DNA of 64,000 nucleotides from Sanderia malayensis (taxonomy: Eukaryota; Cnidaria; Scyphozoa; Semaeostomeae; Pelagiidae), in contig RQOL01000024.1 of the NCBI GenBank assembly GCA_013076295.1, positions 186,001-250,000 on the forward strand, given 5' to 3'. The notes under the pieces were generated by a model, which saw only the letters and a program-made list of their open reading frames with translations, had not been told where the DNA came from and made no database searches. Positions 13,001 to 24,200 of this stretch are shown in pieces. How positions within the stretch are numbered: the stretch's first letter is position 1; the number at the start of each line of letters is the position of its first letter. Both the position numbers and the translations under genes were made by a program.

Positions 13001-14773
13001 GACGTTTATCACGATAGCGATGACAATAACGAGAACGACTAGGTTGTAATTGTGATAAACCTCAAGTGTGGTTAACATATGTGTTGCTAACGTATATTCA
13101 AGGCATGTTTAATGAGAAATTTTGTGACGTACCGTATTTATTATTTCAGCAAATGGAGAGATAGGAACAAGTAGTAAGCTGCTAATTCTTGCAAGAGAAG
13201 ACGGAGTTTTAGAAGGCCGAGATGTTTCAAACAAAACAAAGGTGGGAGTGATGGAATAAAAATCTTCAGCCCACGGGTGTCCGTGTGTAGTCCCATGTGT
13301 AATTTTATCAAACATAAGTTGACTTGGAAATCTGGTTCAGAAAGAATTGGCGTCTTACACAAACTGGTGATAATTTAAGAAAATTTTAGAGTTGGCCATT
13401 TTTGTACTTCAATTTGAGTTCAGATGCATTCTTTATTTATTCAAACTTCATTCAATTTCATCAGATTGCATTAAGTCGATTAGTGGTGCTGAAAATGATT
13501 AGTAATATCTTCTAAATCAGGTATTCTATTGCCAATGCCAATCTGCTGTCAATTGCTGTGAAATCAATGACATCGATTTAATTGCTGGCTGCCAGAACGG
13601 AAATATCTACAACTATGACATTAGAAATGCAAGGTATTATACATTTCTACAAATTTGAGATAGAATTGATATGAAATGGCCTCATTGTCTTTGCTGTCAA
13701 CAAAACTGAGTTCTTTCGATTTTCGGTCAACTCGCCCCAGTCCCAATTCGCCCCACCTATTAAGCTCAGAAGCTAAGTTAAGACTTGATTTGTCAGGTGG
13801 GGCAACTTGGCAGCACAGGTGGGGCAAGTTGACCAGCTCCCTTGATTTCAAATATTTTGGGACTACAATGAGGGTTTCTTGATCTTGATTCTACACTTTA
13901 GACGTAGGATAAACTTGACTGAGTTCACTGAGTTTTTTACCGTTTCAGGGCACCGATATCTATGACAAAAATTGGAAATTCGTGTATCAATTATATTCGA
14001 CGATGCTCAAATTTTCTGGCCATTGCCAAAGGTAACTGCACTCACAAACGTATTTTTCATAAGAAAATGCTTTATAGGAAAGTAGTATCACCTCTTCAAA
14101 TAGTTAATAAAGTTCTGACTGGATTTTTGAAACTCAAAATTTCAAGGGGAAATTGCAGAGTGATACATAATTTTTGCTTGTTTTATTTGTGCAATTTATG
14201 TCAATAAAACGAAGCAATTAGGCCGACACAAAAAGACATAAGAAAAGCGAAAATATAGCTAATAGAAACACCAAAAACAGGACATAAAACTCGCTCCTTC
14301 ATAAGAGGGCGTCTACTTTAGGGGGGCGTTTGTTGAAAAAATTTATAAATTAAGGGGGCGTTTAGTCTAAGCATTACGGTATGTGATTTTGAACTTGAGC
14401 ATGCTTTTTACTCAAGTTGTCTTGTTTGAGTTGCTAGGGAATAGAGTTTAATTTCGTTTAGTTTGTACAATCGTGATTCATCATTCAAATTTCTCCGTAG
14501 TTAGAAAACAATGTTAGAAATTGAGAAGCAAACCGTTGCAGTAAAAATTGTCGTTAATAATTTAACATTTTCTTACAAAAACTCTTTTCTGCCAAAGGCG
14601 ATGGATCTGTTACCCTATGCGACCCAAGTAGAAAAGAATTAGAGATTATAACAGAACTGACTGGACCAGATGCGGACGCCATTTATAGACTTGCTATACA
14701 TAACGGCGATGTTTACACAGCTTGCAGAGATGCCAAAATAAGACGGTACTCCATTGAAAGATTAGGGGCTTGA
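10044..14773 (+). CDS. PAAF1: Proteasomal ATPase-associated factor 1 (WD40), 12 coding exons
   Basis: Exons by eye: 10044-10123, 10414-10451, 10603-10709, 10994-11083, 11592-11690, 11899-12049, 12298-12342, 12642-12794, 13150-13241, 13521-13633, 13949-14031, 14598-14773. All junctions are GT/AG, phases agree, and the model totals 1,227 nt (408 aa) against about 392 aa in vertebrates. Family landmarks are present in order: HDW near the N-terminus, CVDISSGGALGISCGDDG, CRFFPSG, SGGVDMRLKIWSAE, DKGRN, SRDGTARLWDCSRG, LILARED, GCQNGNIYNYDIRN and, at the C-terminus, ITELTGPDAD then ACRDAKIRRYS. In other animals PAAF1 (yeast Rpn14) is a WD40 propeller that binds 19S base ATPases and restrains 26S proteasome assembly. 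An ATTAAA at about 14879 is the only nearby polyadenylation signal seen. The first exon is the least certain; it was chosen because its ATG frame joins in phase to the next exon. Confidence 0.93.
13725..13834. repeat. Short inverted repeat in a PAAF1 intron
   Basis: GGTCAACTCGCCCCA at the left end is answered by TGGGGCAAGTTGACC at the right, with further CGCCCCACC / GGTGGGGCA pairing inside. It is a hairpin-forming element of about 110 bp in the intron after the exon ending at 13633. It has no coding content. Confidence 0.65.
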
Positions 14774-15125
14774 AGAAGATGAAGAATATGAAGACATATT
14801 TATTGAATATGTTCAAGTGAACTCTCGCAATATTTTATCTGAGTCCACCACTATTGTACCGTAAAACTTTGTGTCATCGATTAAATTCTCTCCGGATCAA
14901 GAGAGCATGCATCCATGTTAGACTTAAATTTTTATTGAATGATTACAAGGAAAATAACCGTGTTTAAAGAAACTACATGTTCATAACAGATAATTAGAGT
15001 ATTTCTTGTAATTCTTGTGTGTGAAGCAAATTTTTTTCTAATAGATGTAGAGCGCCGTTTCCCAAGTGTCCCAGAACCTTTGTCCCCTTTTGAGGTTCCA
15101 AATTTTCTCCGCGAAATTTTAAATA
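14774..15125. other. PAAF1 3' flank
   Basis: Probable 3' UTR and downstream spacer of PAAF1. Nothing else recognised. Confidence 0.4.
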
Positions 15126-15600
15126 ATGGGAAAACATCAAGGAATTACATGTTCTGCGTTTGGGCGTAAACAAGCCAAAAGGAAACAAAAACTTATATGC
15201 AGAGATAAGGAAGGCAGTGAAGATCAAATATCCCAGCTGAAAAGAACTTTTTCAAGAAAATTTCATACGCACGTTTACCCCAAACTGCCATAAAGCAAGC
15301 TTGGCCTAGAAAGGAAGCTGGTTTGCTGCAACCTGGACCTTGCTTCTCTGATTGTTCAAGTTTTTCTGTTTACTTAAGCTCAATTTGCTTGAAAAATTAC
15401 AATGTTTACGAAAATCCTGCCAAGTAACTGATGATCCACATAAAATTGATTACATTTCCCTCAGATTTCCACAAGGGGACCCAGAGAGAAGAAAAAAGTG
15501 GGAGATCCAACTTAGCCGTAATAGCTGGAGTCCATCTCCTCATTTGCTGAGTCACAAAAAAGTTTCAAATAGTCCAACAAAAACAACGCGAGATGAATAA
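15126..15600 (+). pseudogene. Decayed THAP zinc-finger domain
   Basis: A frame from the ATG at 15126 reads GKHQGITCSAFGRKQAKRKQ, resembling the start of a THAP domain (CxxxxC), but the second cysteine is Arg. After an unreadable stretch, and an acceptor-like TTCCCTCAG near 15465, a second frame reads LRFPQGDPERRKKWEIQL then RNSWSP, the FP..P..RKKW..NL.R..W.P core of THAP. The terminal C..HF ligands have become LLSHKKV. The loss of zinc ligands at both ends and the breaks between parts point to a dead copy of a THAP gene or THAP-type transposase. A lineage-specific spliced gene with an unseen exon is less likely. Confidence 0.5.
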
Positions 15601-15689
15601 AAAAATCCAAAATTCTCAAAAAGCAAATTGTAAAAACGCTGAGCAATAATGGAATGCTAGCTATCAGATAGCTGCAAAGATTAACTTAC

Positions 15690-15785
15690 CAAAACATTGT
15701 TTTCTGTTGCACTGGCACTGATGAAAAGGCAAACACCCAGCAGGAAATTAGTGAAGGCTGTGCCTATACCCCAGAGTTTCCACAT
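15690..15785 (-). CDS. Possible first exon of a secreted protein (signal peptide)
   Basis: On the minus strand an ATG at 15785 in AAAATG context starts a 32-codon open segment ending at a consensus donor (TTG then GTAAGT). The segment has a short polar start, the hydrophobic stretch FTNFLLGVCLFISASA and a small-residue cleavage-like site. I found no matching second exon downstream on this strand, so the rest of the gene is missing, far away, or the resemblance is chance. Confidence 0.3.
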
Positions 15786-17861
15786 TTTGGCCGACTACGG
15801 TGGAACATAGAGGTTTTACGCGTATTCCAGGTGAAAATATATCCAATTCATTGATATGAGCATCATTATCAACTTCACATGTGGATGAAGCAGCCAATAA
15901 TTGTCTGATGGCTTGGTTTTCTGACCGACAGTCGCAAACCAACTACTAAAGCTCTGGTTTTACCTTGTTCAAATTGCACTGCAAAAGCAAGCGTTTTGAA
16001 CTGACTTGTGAATCATGTTCTCGCAAATAAAATTATCTATTTATTAGGCCTAGACATATGATGCAAGACAAAATAATATTTGGATAGTCCACTTCAATGC
16101 ACATCACCCAAAGAAATCGCATAGTTCTTGTCCCAGAGGTAATTTGGATAGCTTCGCTCAAAACACAAAAGTGGGATATGGAATGTGGAGCTTCCACCCC
16201 TGGGAATATAACTAGTTTGTGGCATAAATTTGAACACTTGATAGAAATGCAAATGCACAAGCACTACTTTCGAGAATATGGAGTATATTTCATACTCGAC
16301 TGAACACCGCGGCGCTGCGCTCTTTTAATCTTTAGCGCATTAGTTGCGGCGCTCACTCGAGGGTGGCATTTTTAAAAAAATCTGCTATTTTTGAATTATT
16401 AAAAGAACCTTTAATAATAAAATTAAATAAATGGCCTCAAATTACACCCAATTTTATCTAAAGGCCTGCTTATATCAGGAAAATTTGTCCGGGTAGACGG
16501 GCCAGCCCGCTTATAGTTTAGGCTCCAAATGTGCCGGGTGACCAAGATCTTACCATCAGCACCCCGGCATTTCCTTCATTCGAGGTGAAAATGTGCGAAA
16601 ACTCAAGCAGCTGCAAAGCCACTAAAAACGCATGCGCTGATCTGGAGTAATAGCGCCAGCATATACTCACTACATTGCGTCCCTGGTGAATCACTGCTTT
16701 CACCAATTTTCTATACAAGTCGTTGAAAATCATAACGACGTCCTTATCCAATCACAGCTTATCAAGTTGCCCTGGCTTTGGAGAAATTCATATGTGACTT
16801 CATCTTTAAATTCATCAACAACATTTAAAGTTTTGTGCCGTGCCAAGGTAATCTTGAAAACCAGGGGGTAAACATTTCTGAAGCAAATGCCGTTATTGGC
16901 CTCGATATCGATGAAAATATTTGAATAGACCAATCAGGACGGCGTATTTGAAATTCTGCTCTGTGAATGAAGCGCCAAAACGTTGCCACGGAGGTCCCAT
17001 TTTTAAAGCGACTCACTACATTGCGAGCGAAAACACGCAATATAGTGAGTCTGGGGCCATCAGGGCTGGAAACCGTCTCACCTAGCCGAGCCAGCCCGCT
17101 TGGCCGGTTCATATAAGCCCCCTAAAAAGCGTTGGAAAGATTTTTGATGGATGGGGCAGCACCTGCTTAAGCAACAAAGTGTGGCCCTTATTCGGAGTGG
17201 GTGGAGTTGAACGTTGAACGAAATAAATACGGTAAGCAAAGCTAACTTTCTAAAAACTTCGATTCCGTGGCAGTTTTTCATCTCTATTTAAGATTGAAAG
17301 AGGTGATAGAGCTTGGATATATAATTTACGAAATTTTTCACAGGGCGCGAAATTGCTGGTTGTTGCACGGCGTTGGCCACCTGCATCTTCACGTGAAAAA
17401 TTCACCACTGCCAAAAAGTTATGAGACACATAAAAGAGCTTGCCAGCAACATGATAAATCCAAATATCCAATGACTTGGCTTGTAAAGCGACTATATGAA
17501 CCAATTTCACTTAAATTTTACTCTTCTCAATCAAATGTAATGTGACTTAAAAAAACATCGAAGAAATACGTCACGTGACAGTCGGTGTGTTTTTGTCACA
17601 GGATTTCGCAGCACGAACTGACTCATTGGAATACGAAAAGCCATGTTAGGCAAGTAGCTAGATATCTATCAAGAGGTTATTCAAATCCAAAGGAATATCT
17701 AATTTATTATCTGAGGTGCAGCAAGGCCTTGAAGAAATAAAACATAAATAGAGTAAACAGTTAATTACAGTAAATTAAATTGATTTTGAGCTGATAATTG
17801 TCTTTACAATTTAGCCAGATAAAAATTCCTCTTTTTATTTCATGCAAAGCTAAAAATTACT
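15786..17861. repeat. Intergenic with dispersed repeat fragments
   Basis: No gene recognised. About 16845-16965 (GAAAACC.GGGGGTAA, then GCCGTTAT.GGC and ATGAAAATATTTG.ATAGACCAATCA) is repeated in inverse orientation at about 40885-41025. CCAGCCCGCTT occurs at both 16502 and 17091. An imperfect hairpin with 16-base arms (GACTCACTACATTGCG, one mismatch) lies at 17010-17051. Together these look like remnants of non-autonomous elements. Confidence 0.5.
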
Positions 17862-18678
17862 TTAATAATCGTCATTTGATTCGTCATTTTTGCGAAATTT
17901 TCGCGCCTTTGTAACGATATCAAACAACTTCAACGCATTACGCATATTTTCTTCCCGTCCACTGCGTCCATTATACCAAATCGGTTGGTCATTCTCTTCA
18001 AATATTTCCTTGGTCTCTGATCCACGACCGTTCCTACCGTTGTACCAATTTGGACCGAAACCTATGAACACAGAGAGCATTTTTTATATTGATAAAGCAA
18101 CATAATTTCTGAGTATAGAAACTTTGAAAGCAGTCATAAAAAGCTCTTTAGATCTCATAAGTCACACATACTATATATATATAAAATAATTTCAGGGAAA
18201 AGGCAGGACCATACCGTAAATATACAACCGTGTACAGTTCAAATTAGTTATCGTAAAACCCAAAATTCCTAAAAAACACCTGTCTCTATAGATGAAGGAA
18301 GAAGCTCGATAAACTCAAAGAAATATCTTATTATTATTGCTTAGTATATCTAAGTTCAAGAGTATTTAGCTTCAAGCAGAGAAAAAGACGCTTTTCTTCA
18401 AGAAACTTACCATCATCCATTATGGCGTATCGAAACCCTTTCTTGAATGATGGCTGGAAACTGTCTTTGTTAAAATTGCGCTTATTTAGATCATTTTTGT
18501 GACTTCAAATGCACGAGTGATTACTAATAAAAATAGTAATAAAGACAAGACTCTGCAAACCATTTTCCCCATTGCTTGCACCCTTGCGCCTGTAATTCAA
18601 CGCAGATATGACATCGTAATCTTCGTCCACAAAAAGTAGCCAACATGTCATCAGGCAGCTGGATAACTTGAAATTCAT
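17862..18678 (-). CDS. Candidate small secreted peptide precursor with two WYNGRxGR motifs
   Basis: The terminal exon (18061-17862) follows an acceptor ATAG and encodes PNWYNGRNGRG, then about 18 residues later PIWYNGRSGRE, then an acidic/basic tail to a TAA. It joins in phase to an exon ending at 18411 (donor GTAAGT) that reads back through FKKGFRYAIMDDG. Upstream on the same strand are two overlapping frames with hydrophobic N-termini: one from the ATG at 18678, which is in frame with the peptide part but has a TGA at about 18505, and one from the ATG at 18572 (hydrophobic core LSLLLFLLVIT), which is one base out of frame. Either an intron is misread, one base is wrong, or the gene is broken. 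Repeated short motifs ending in Gly-Arg after a signal-like segment resemble invertebrate peptide precursors, but I do not recognise this family. Confidence 0.45.
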
Positions 18679-21283
18679 GTTTTATAAATAGCTTAGCTAG
18701 AGTTATTTAAGCAGTTCATGTTATAATTTGATATAAATTAATGGATGCATTTTTCATTTTCTCCAGGAGACCATTCATTTAATATTCAATAGATTATCGT
18801 ATGCTTTAATATCGCCAAACAAAAACCAAACTTGTTTCTTATAGGCGGTTTTCATGAAAAAAATAGCAAAAAAATCGAAGAAAATGCAGTACTCGAAGAA
18901 AACAACTTTAGAACTAATACAATTTTTAAAAGATACAAATATGCAGAATTCGTATGCTACATATATCCAAGTTTGTATCGTTTTCACTGCAGTTTTCATT
19001 CATTAAATCAAGAAACTTTCAAGAAACTTTTAGAACAAAGATGTGGCCAAAAATTTAGAAACTTTATTTGGACCAGGTTTCTTAAAAATTGGTTTTGATG
19101 ATGCTTTTGATATTGTTTTGTTCATTGTTTGTTCACGTGATATTTTTGAGAGAGCGAGAAAATGATAATCCTGAAAAATTTTTGAAAAGATTGAATTCTG
19201 AAATTATCTTAGTTGAGAAATCCAGTTTCTTAATTGCCTTAAGAAACTGGAGTACTCACTGTCGAGGTTGGCTTCTTGCAAAAATGGAACCACAAGAAAT
19301 ATCCTACTATTATACTCACCAAAATTCAGTGACAAGACAGATAGAGTGAATTGCGAGTCGAGCTGAAATTAGTTGCGGTCAGACTTCTACTCTGCCAAGA
19401 TATTAATTAAAGCTGATGGCGAAACGTATTTTTATAGAAGATCTGAAAGAACTATTGTCTCATACCTTTTATACAAGGCTTAATTTCAATTGCAGTTACG
19501 CTCATTTCATTATTTTGTTATGTCTTGGTAACAGCGCATTGTTTGGGCCTTTAAAACATGCTTGAGAAGATCAATTCTCAAAGTGTAATGAAAGGGCATT
19601 AATAAGAGAGAAATTCCAATTTTAAGGTGTAATGTATAATATGTCTTCTTTTGTTTCGAAGACAGCTTTCTTTTGACTCAAATTCAAAGCCATTCAATAG
19701 ATTTCTCTTGCTAAATTTAATATACAATTAACTACTTGGCATGGGTTTAATATAAAGCTCGCATGAAGCTGGCAAAGCTATTGATTCTGGTTTCACTAGG
19801 TCTAAAAAAGTAGCTGTTTCATTCACATGAAATTCTATGCCTTCCTTGGGGTTATTTTTCCATTTTAGATCAGATCTATTCAAAATTATTCTTTCCACTG
19901 ATAAAAATGCTCTTTCAAATCTTTGTAGAGCGAGGATATTTCCTTGATAAGCAATCAGCGAGAGCTTTGGCCAATAGAATATTGTTTTGACAAGCCTTCA
20001 AAAAGGCACCAGGTGACTTGGGACATGCATTAAAGATCAAATATTAAAGATCTATTTTTTCTATTCATATCATCTTCGTCTTGTCATGCTAGAAAATATA
20101 GGCCATTTTGTAATATGACTTATATTTACAACTTGGTATAATGAATGCAGAGTCGAGTGCTACTGTTATAGTATACTATGGAATAAAAATGGTATTTTTT
20201 ATATATCTATTTCCGCTTAACATTTCAACCTTTTGCCATGAAGCAAAGAAACAGGTCTGCATTGTACAACAGTAGGTAATGAGAAACAAAGAAATGTTCC
20301 AAAATTGAATAAAATAAACATGAAATATTAAGATGAGTGAGGAAATCGCAGGATATCGGAAATAGTGAGACCAATTTATAAGACAGCTGCTTTGTTCACG
20401 CACCAGGTCACGCTACAATATAGCAAGAACAAAAAACCATTCAACTTTAAACGAAACACAGCCAAGACAATTTATTGAAATATTCTTGCAAGAGTTCTAG
20501 CGTCGTTCATTGGGTCAAGCAAATAAAAGCAATGCTCAAAAAGAGTAAAGCAACCCATGTTACGTAAAATAGCACGAACACAGCATACCTGGGTATATTA
20601 GTACCAAAGTCACATTTAGAAAGTATGCAAGATATCCACAAATATGCAGAAACTTGACATAAAGCGGAAACATGATTACTTGATAATGCGAATGCAGTTA
20701 CATGTCAGAAGCAGAAAAGGTTATCAGAATGCCTTATAGAAGAGTTTTTTCTACTGTAGTGGCTTAAAATTTGACAGGCGGAATTACAACGGGCAAGCAA
20801 AATTGTCTACAAATTTCCGATATTTTATGCCGTTAAGGGAGACGTAAAACTTTTATGCGTTTGACATTTCCCAAATCACCTATATGAACAACTATTGACA
20901 CTTCAGCTACAATTCAAATAATGAATACATTTTTATACAAGCCCGAGCGATGATCTTATTGTCAATAATCAGATATGCAACAAGGAAGCCTATCCCCTTT
21001 TCAATTGTGCCGGACCCAAAGAAATCCATTGCTGTGGTAGCACAGCATACTTACCATGAACTCCCATAGTAACTTACCGCACAAATTACATTACCTGCTA
21101 AATTTAGTAAGTAGGCGAAGGTCGAAATCGAACTCAGAGTCTTGGGTTTTTAAGAGCTAACAAGCCGGTGCAAATGCTAGTCTTTTAAAAAACTAGGCTG
21201 CTTCGGTGTTTCATCGGTCACATATAATAACTTAAAATATAATTACTTGGCTTCTTTTTCCAAATATAATTACTTGATACCAA
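18679..21283. other. Intergenic, no gene recognised
   Basis: AT-rich spacer between the candidate peptide gene and the 3' end of RWDD1. The short open frames lack splice context or recognisable motifs. Confidence 0.5.
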
Positions 21284-24200
21284 TTAATCGTCATCTAATT
21301 CAAAGTCGTCCAGCTCTTGAAATAACGATTCATCGACTTCGACTGTCGAAGAAGACACTAAAATATAAAAAGTAATTATCAATTAATTCATCAAACCCAC
21401 TTATCAATTCATTTGAACAACTATCCGAACACTACCTTGTTAATAAACCATTAAATGCCTGTAACTCATGAAAATATGCGTGCACTACAATTTCATGAAG
21501 AATTAACGATTTCACGGAGAAAACATCTGACCTCCTTTCAAACCATGAGAGGCATGGTAAAATAAGTTTCGAAAAAATAGCTACCTTCGGTGTAAAATTG
21601 AGCATCTGAAAATTGCAGAGTTGAATCAGTCTCAAATAGCATCCTACCTAAAATAAACATAAAAATGCAATTTAATATTAAAATGCATGATCACATTTAA
21701 GCATTAAGAATTTATTCCAGTGATCACAATTTCTTCAGTTCGCAATTAAATTAATTAAAGTCAATATTATATCTGTAGCAATATTATATCGTTATTTGCT
21801 CTCTTTCAGTTCAAATCATATTAACGTATTTATTTATTTATTTATGCACTACAACCAATAGCTGAAAACATCAATATATGGAGGCATCAATAGCTGAAAC
21901 AAATTTCCCGCTATGCTGTTTTTGACCCACTAGCACAACGAATGAAATATTTTAAAAGTGACAAATGCAAGAAGATAATTCCCAGAAGAATAAGAGATGT
22001 CAAGCTGTGCCAAAATATATGTTAGAAGTTAAAAGCTCCGATAATTATTCATGGATAAAAAAACTATTGAATAGAAAGTCACCCTTAATGCTTTTTCAAA
22101 GTCACCTAAACCACGAAGCAATTTAGATCAGCAGATAAATTTAAGTAGTGAAGTAAACACATAAAATAAAATTAAATACCTTAGCATTGAGTGGACAAGA
22201 AAACCGTAATACCGTAAATCCTCGAATAAGCCCACCGGGGCTTATTTGCAAAAAACGAAATTTTAGCCTGATTATTGTTCAATATTAAGCAAAATAAAAG
22301 CTACACGATGCAGCCAATCAATTGAGTTATTGGTTTAAACTTACTGCCAATGCAATACATTCATTAAACAACTTCAATGTCTGGAAATTTGGGATCAATA
22401 CCCTTGCAAATAATTATCAGAGTGGGCGCTTATTCGAGGGGAGAGCTTATTCGGGGGTGGGGGCTTATTCGAGGATTTACGGTATATATATTTTATGTTT
22501 GTTTTAAAACTAAAGTGTTTAAAAGCTTCGGTGAGCCTTAAAATCAGTGAAAACATACCAGTGAGTTTTTTATTGATAATTTCTTCAACCTGCTTCTTTC
22601 CTGACTTTTTTCTTATCTCTTCATTAAAGCTTATTTTCCATTTTGTAAATGACTCAACAGTGACAGGAGTTCCATGATACTAACAACAAAACAAAATACA
22701 AATCATGGATCAAGTAAATTTATCAATGGTTTAAAAATGATCTTAATTTCTCAATTTTAGCTTCGCACCGAAGATAGACGCAAAAAAGCATTTAAATTAC
22801 AGCTTTTGTTAAAAATTGCCTTCAAGGGCTAAAAACAAATGTGTATGTAACAATTTATCATCATGTCTCCTTTTTGGTCGTCGTTTACATTTTGAAATGT
22901 GTGTATGACTCCCAAATATTCGCAGTGATAAATTATTGGATTTTGACAAGTTCGTTCAGGATTTTATTGAAGAATAATATAATCTTTGACAAGTGGCATA
23001 AGTTAAATTTTTGGGCCCTCTGCGTGTAAGTTCCTTACAAAGATTGATGCAGAGGAGGTGATAAACAAAAGATAATCTGAAATAAAAATAAAAAGCTGTG
23101 GAACCTTTTTCTCTTCTTCTTTTCGAAGTTCAATTTCAGCTAGTCTTTTTGCTTCATCCTTTTCTTCTTTAACCCTCTTTATGACAGACTCTAAGTAATC
23201 TTGTACAATTGAAACTAATGTAAATATCATTACCATGCCAATATTATTTGTTGCCTGCAAAGTAAAACAGGGAATATTTATTAATGGGGTCTTTCTAAGA
23301 AAGTTTTTACGGATAGTCCACAAAAGGAACAATTCCCACAAAATTCAATTAAAACAAGATTGGCAAGTAGCAAATAAATTGCCAATTATGTAATTTGTTG
23401 ACAAAATAAAATATTTAAAAAAATCCTCAGAACATTACACAATACAGTGAAATCCCGCCTCATGACTACCTCGTTTTTACTGGCATGCCACCTTATAAAC
23501 ACTTCTTTTCGCCGCCAAAAAAAAGGCCACACATATAGAGTCTCACAGAGAAAACCCCGTTAATGGGGCCTCCCGTTCATATGGCCCAATTTTTGTGACC
23601 CGTTGGTGGTTGTATTTGTTTTTGTGGTGGTTAAAAAAGACCTTAACATAAAGCTTAAGAAACAATTCAAAATGATACTGGAATAGAATACCTCATCTCT
23701 TAAAACATTTAGAAGATCTTCCTGATCTTTCTCATTTAAATTGGAGCTTGCAATCTCCATGAGTGGTATTTCATCAGGGTATTTCTCTGTAAATGTAAAC
23801 TGTATGCTTGCATCAGCATTAATTTCCTCGTCATTTTCAAATTGATCACATGCCTGTATTGGAATCAAAAAGCAATGGGGATCTTCATTGATAACTACAA
23901 AAGAAAATTTGATTTTATGTTAGCATTCGTCTGGATTAATGCTGCATACTAGTGGAGGAAAGGAGTAAGGAATGGTGGGAATATACATTAACCAAAAACT
24001 TCATCGCGAAAAAAATTTGAGCAAAATTTTGACGGAATTTCCTTCGAATAGATTCAAATAGGACGAAAATTTGTCACTGCAAATCTTCTGTTTTTGATCT
24101 GAGTTCATTTTCACCATCGAAAAAGATACCAACTACTGTTCTTAATGCTTAAACTTATGCTTCCCACAACATTCATAGAGTAGAGACATTTGAATGTTAA

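Noticed and set aside
21050..21215. tRNA-like boxes on the minus strand (TTAGCTCTTAA, GAGTTCGATTTC)
   Set aside because: The A-box to B-box spacing is too short, no acceptor stem pairs, and no clear SINE body or tail is seen.
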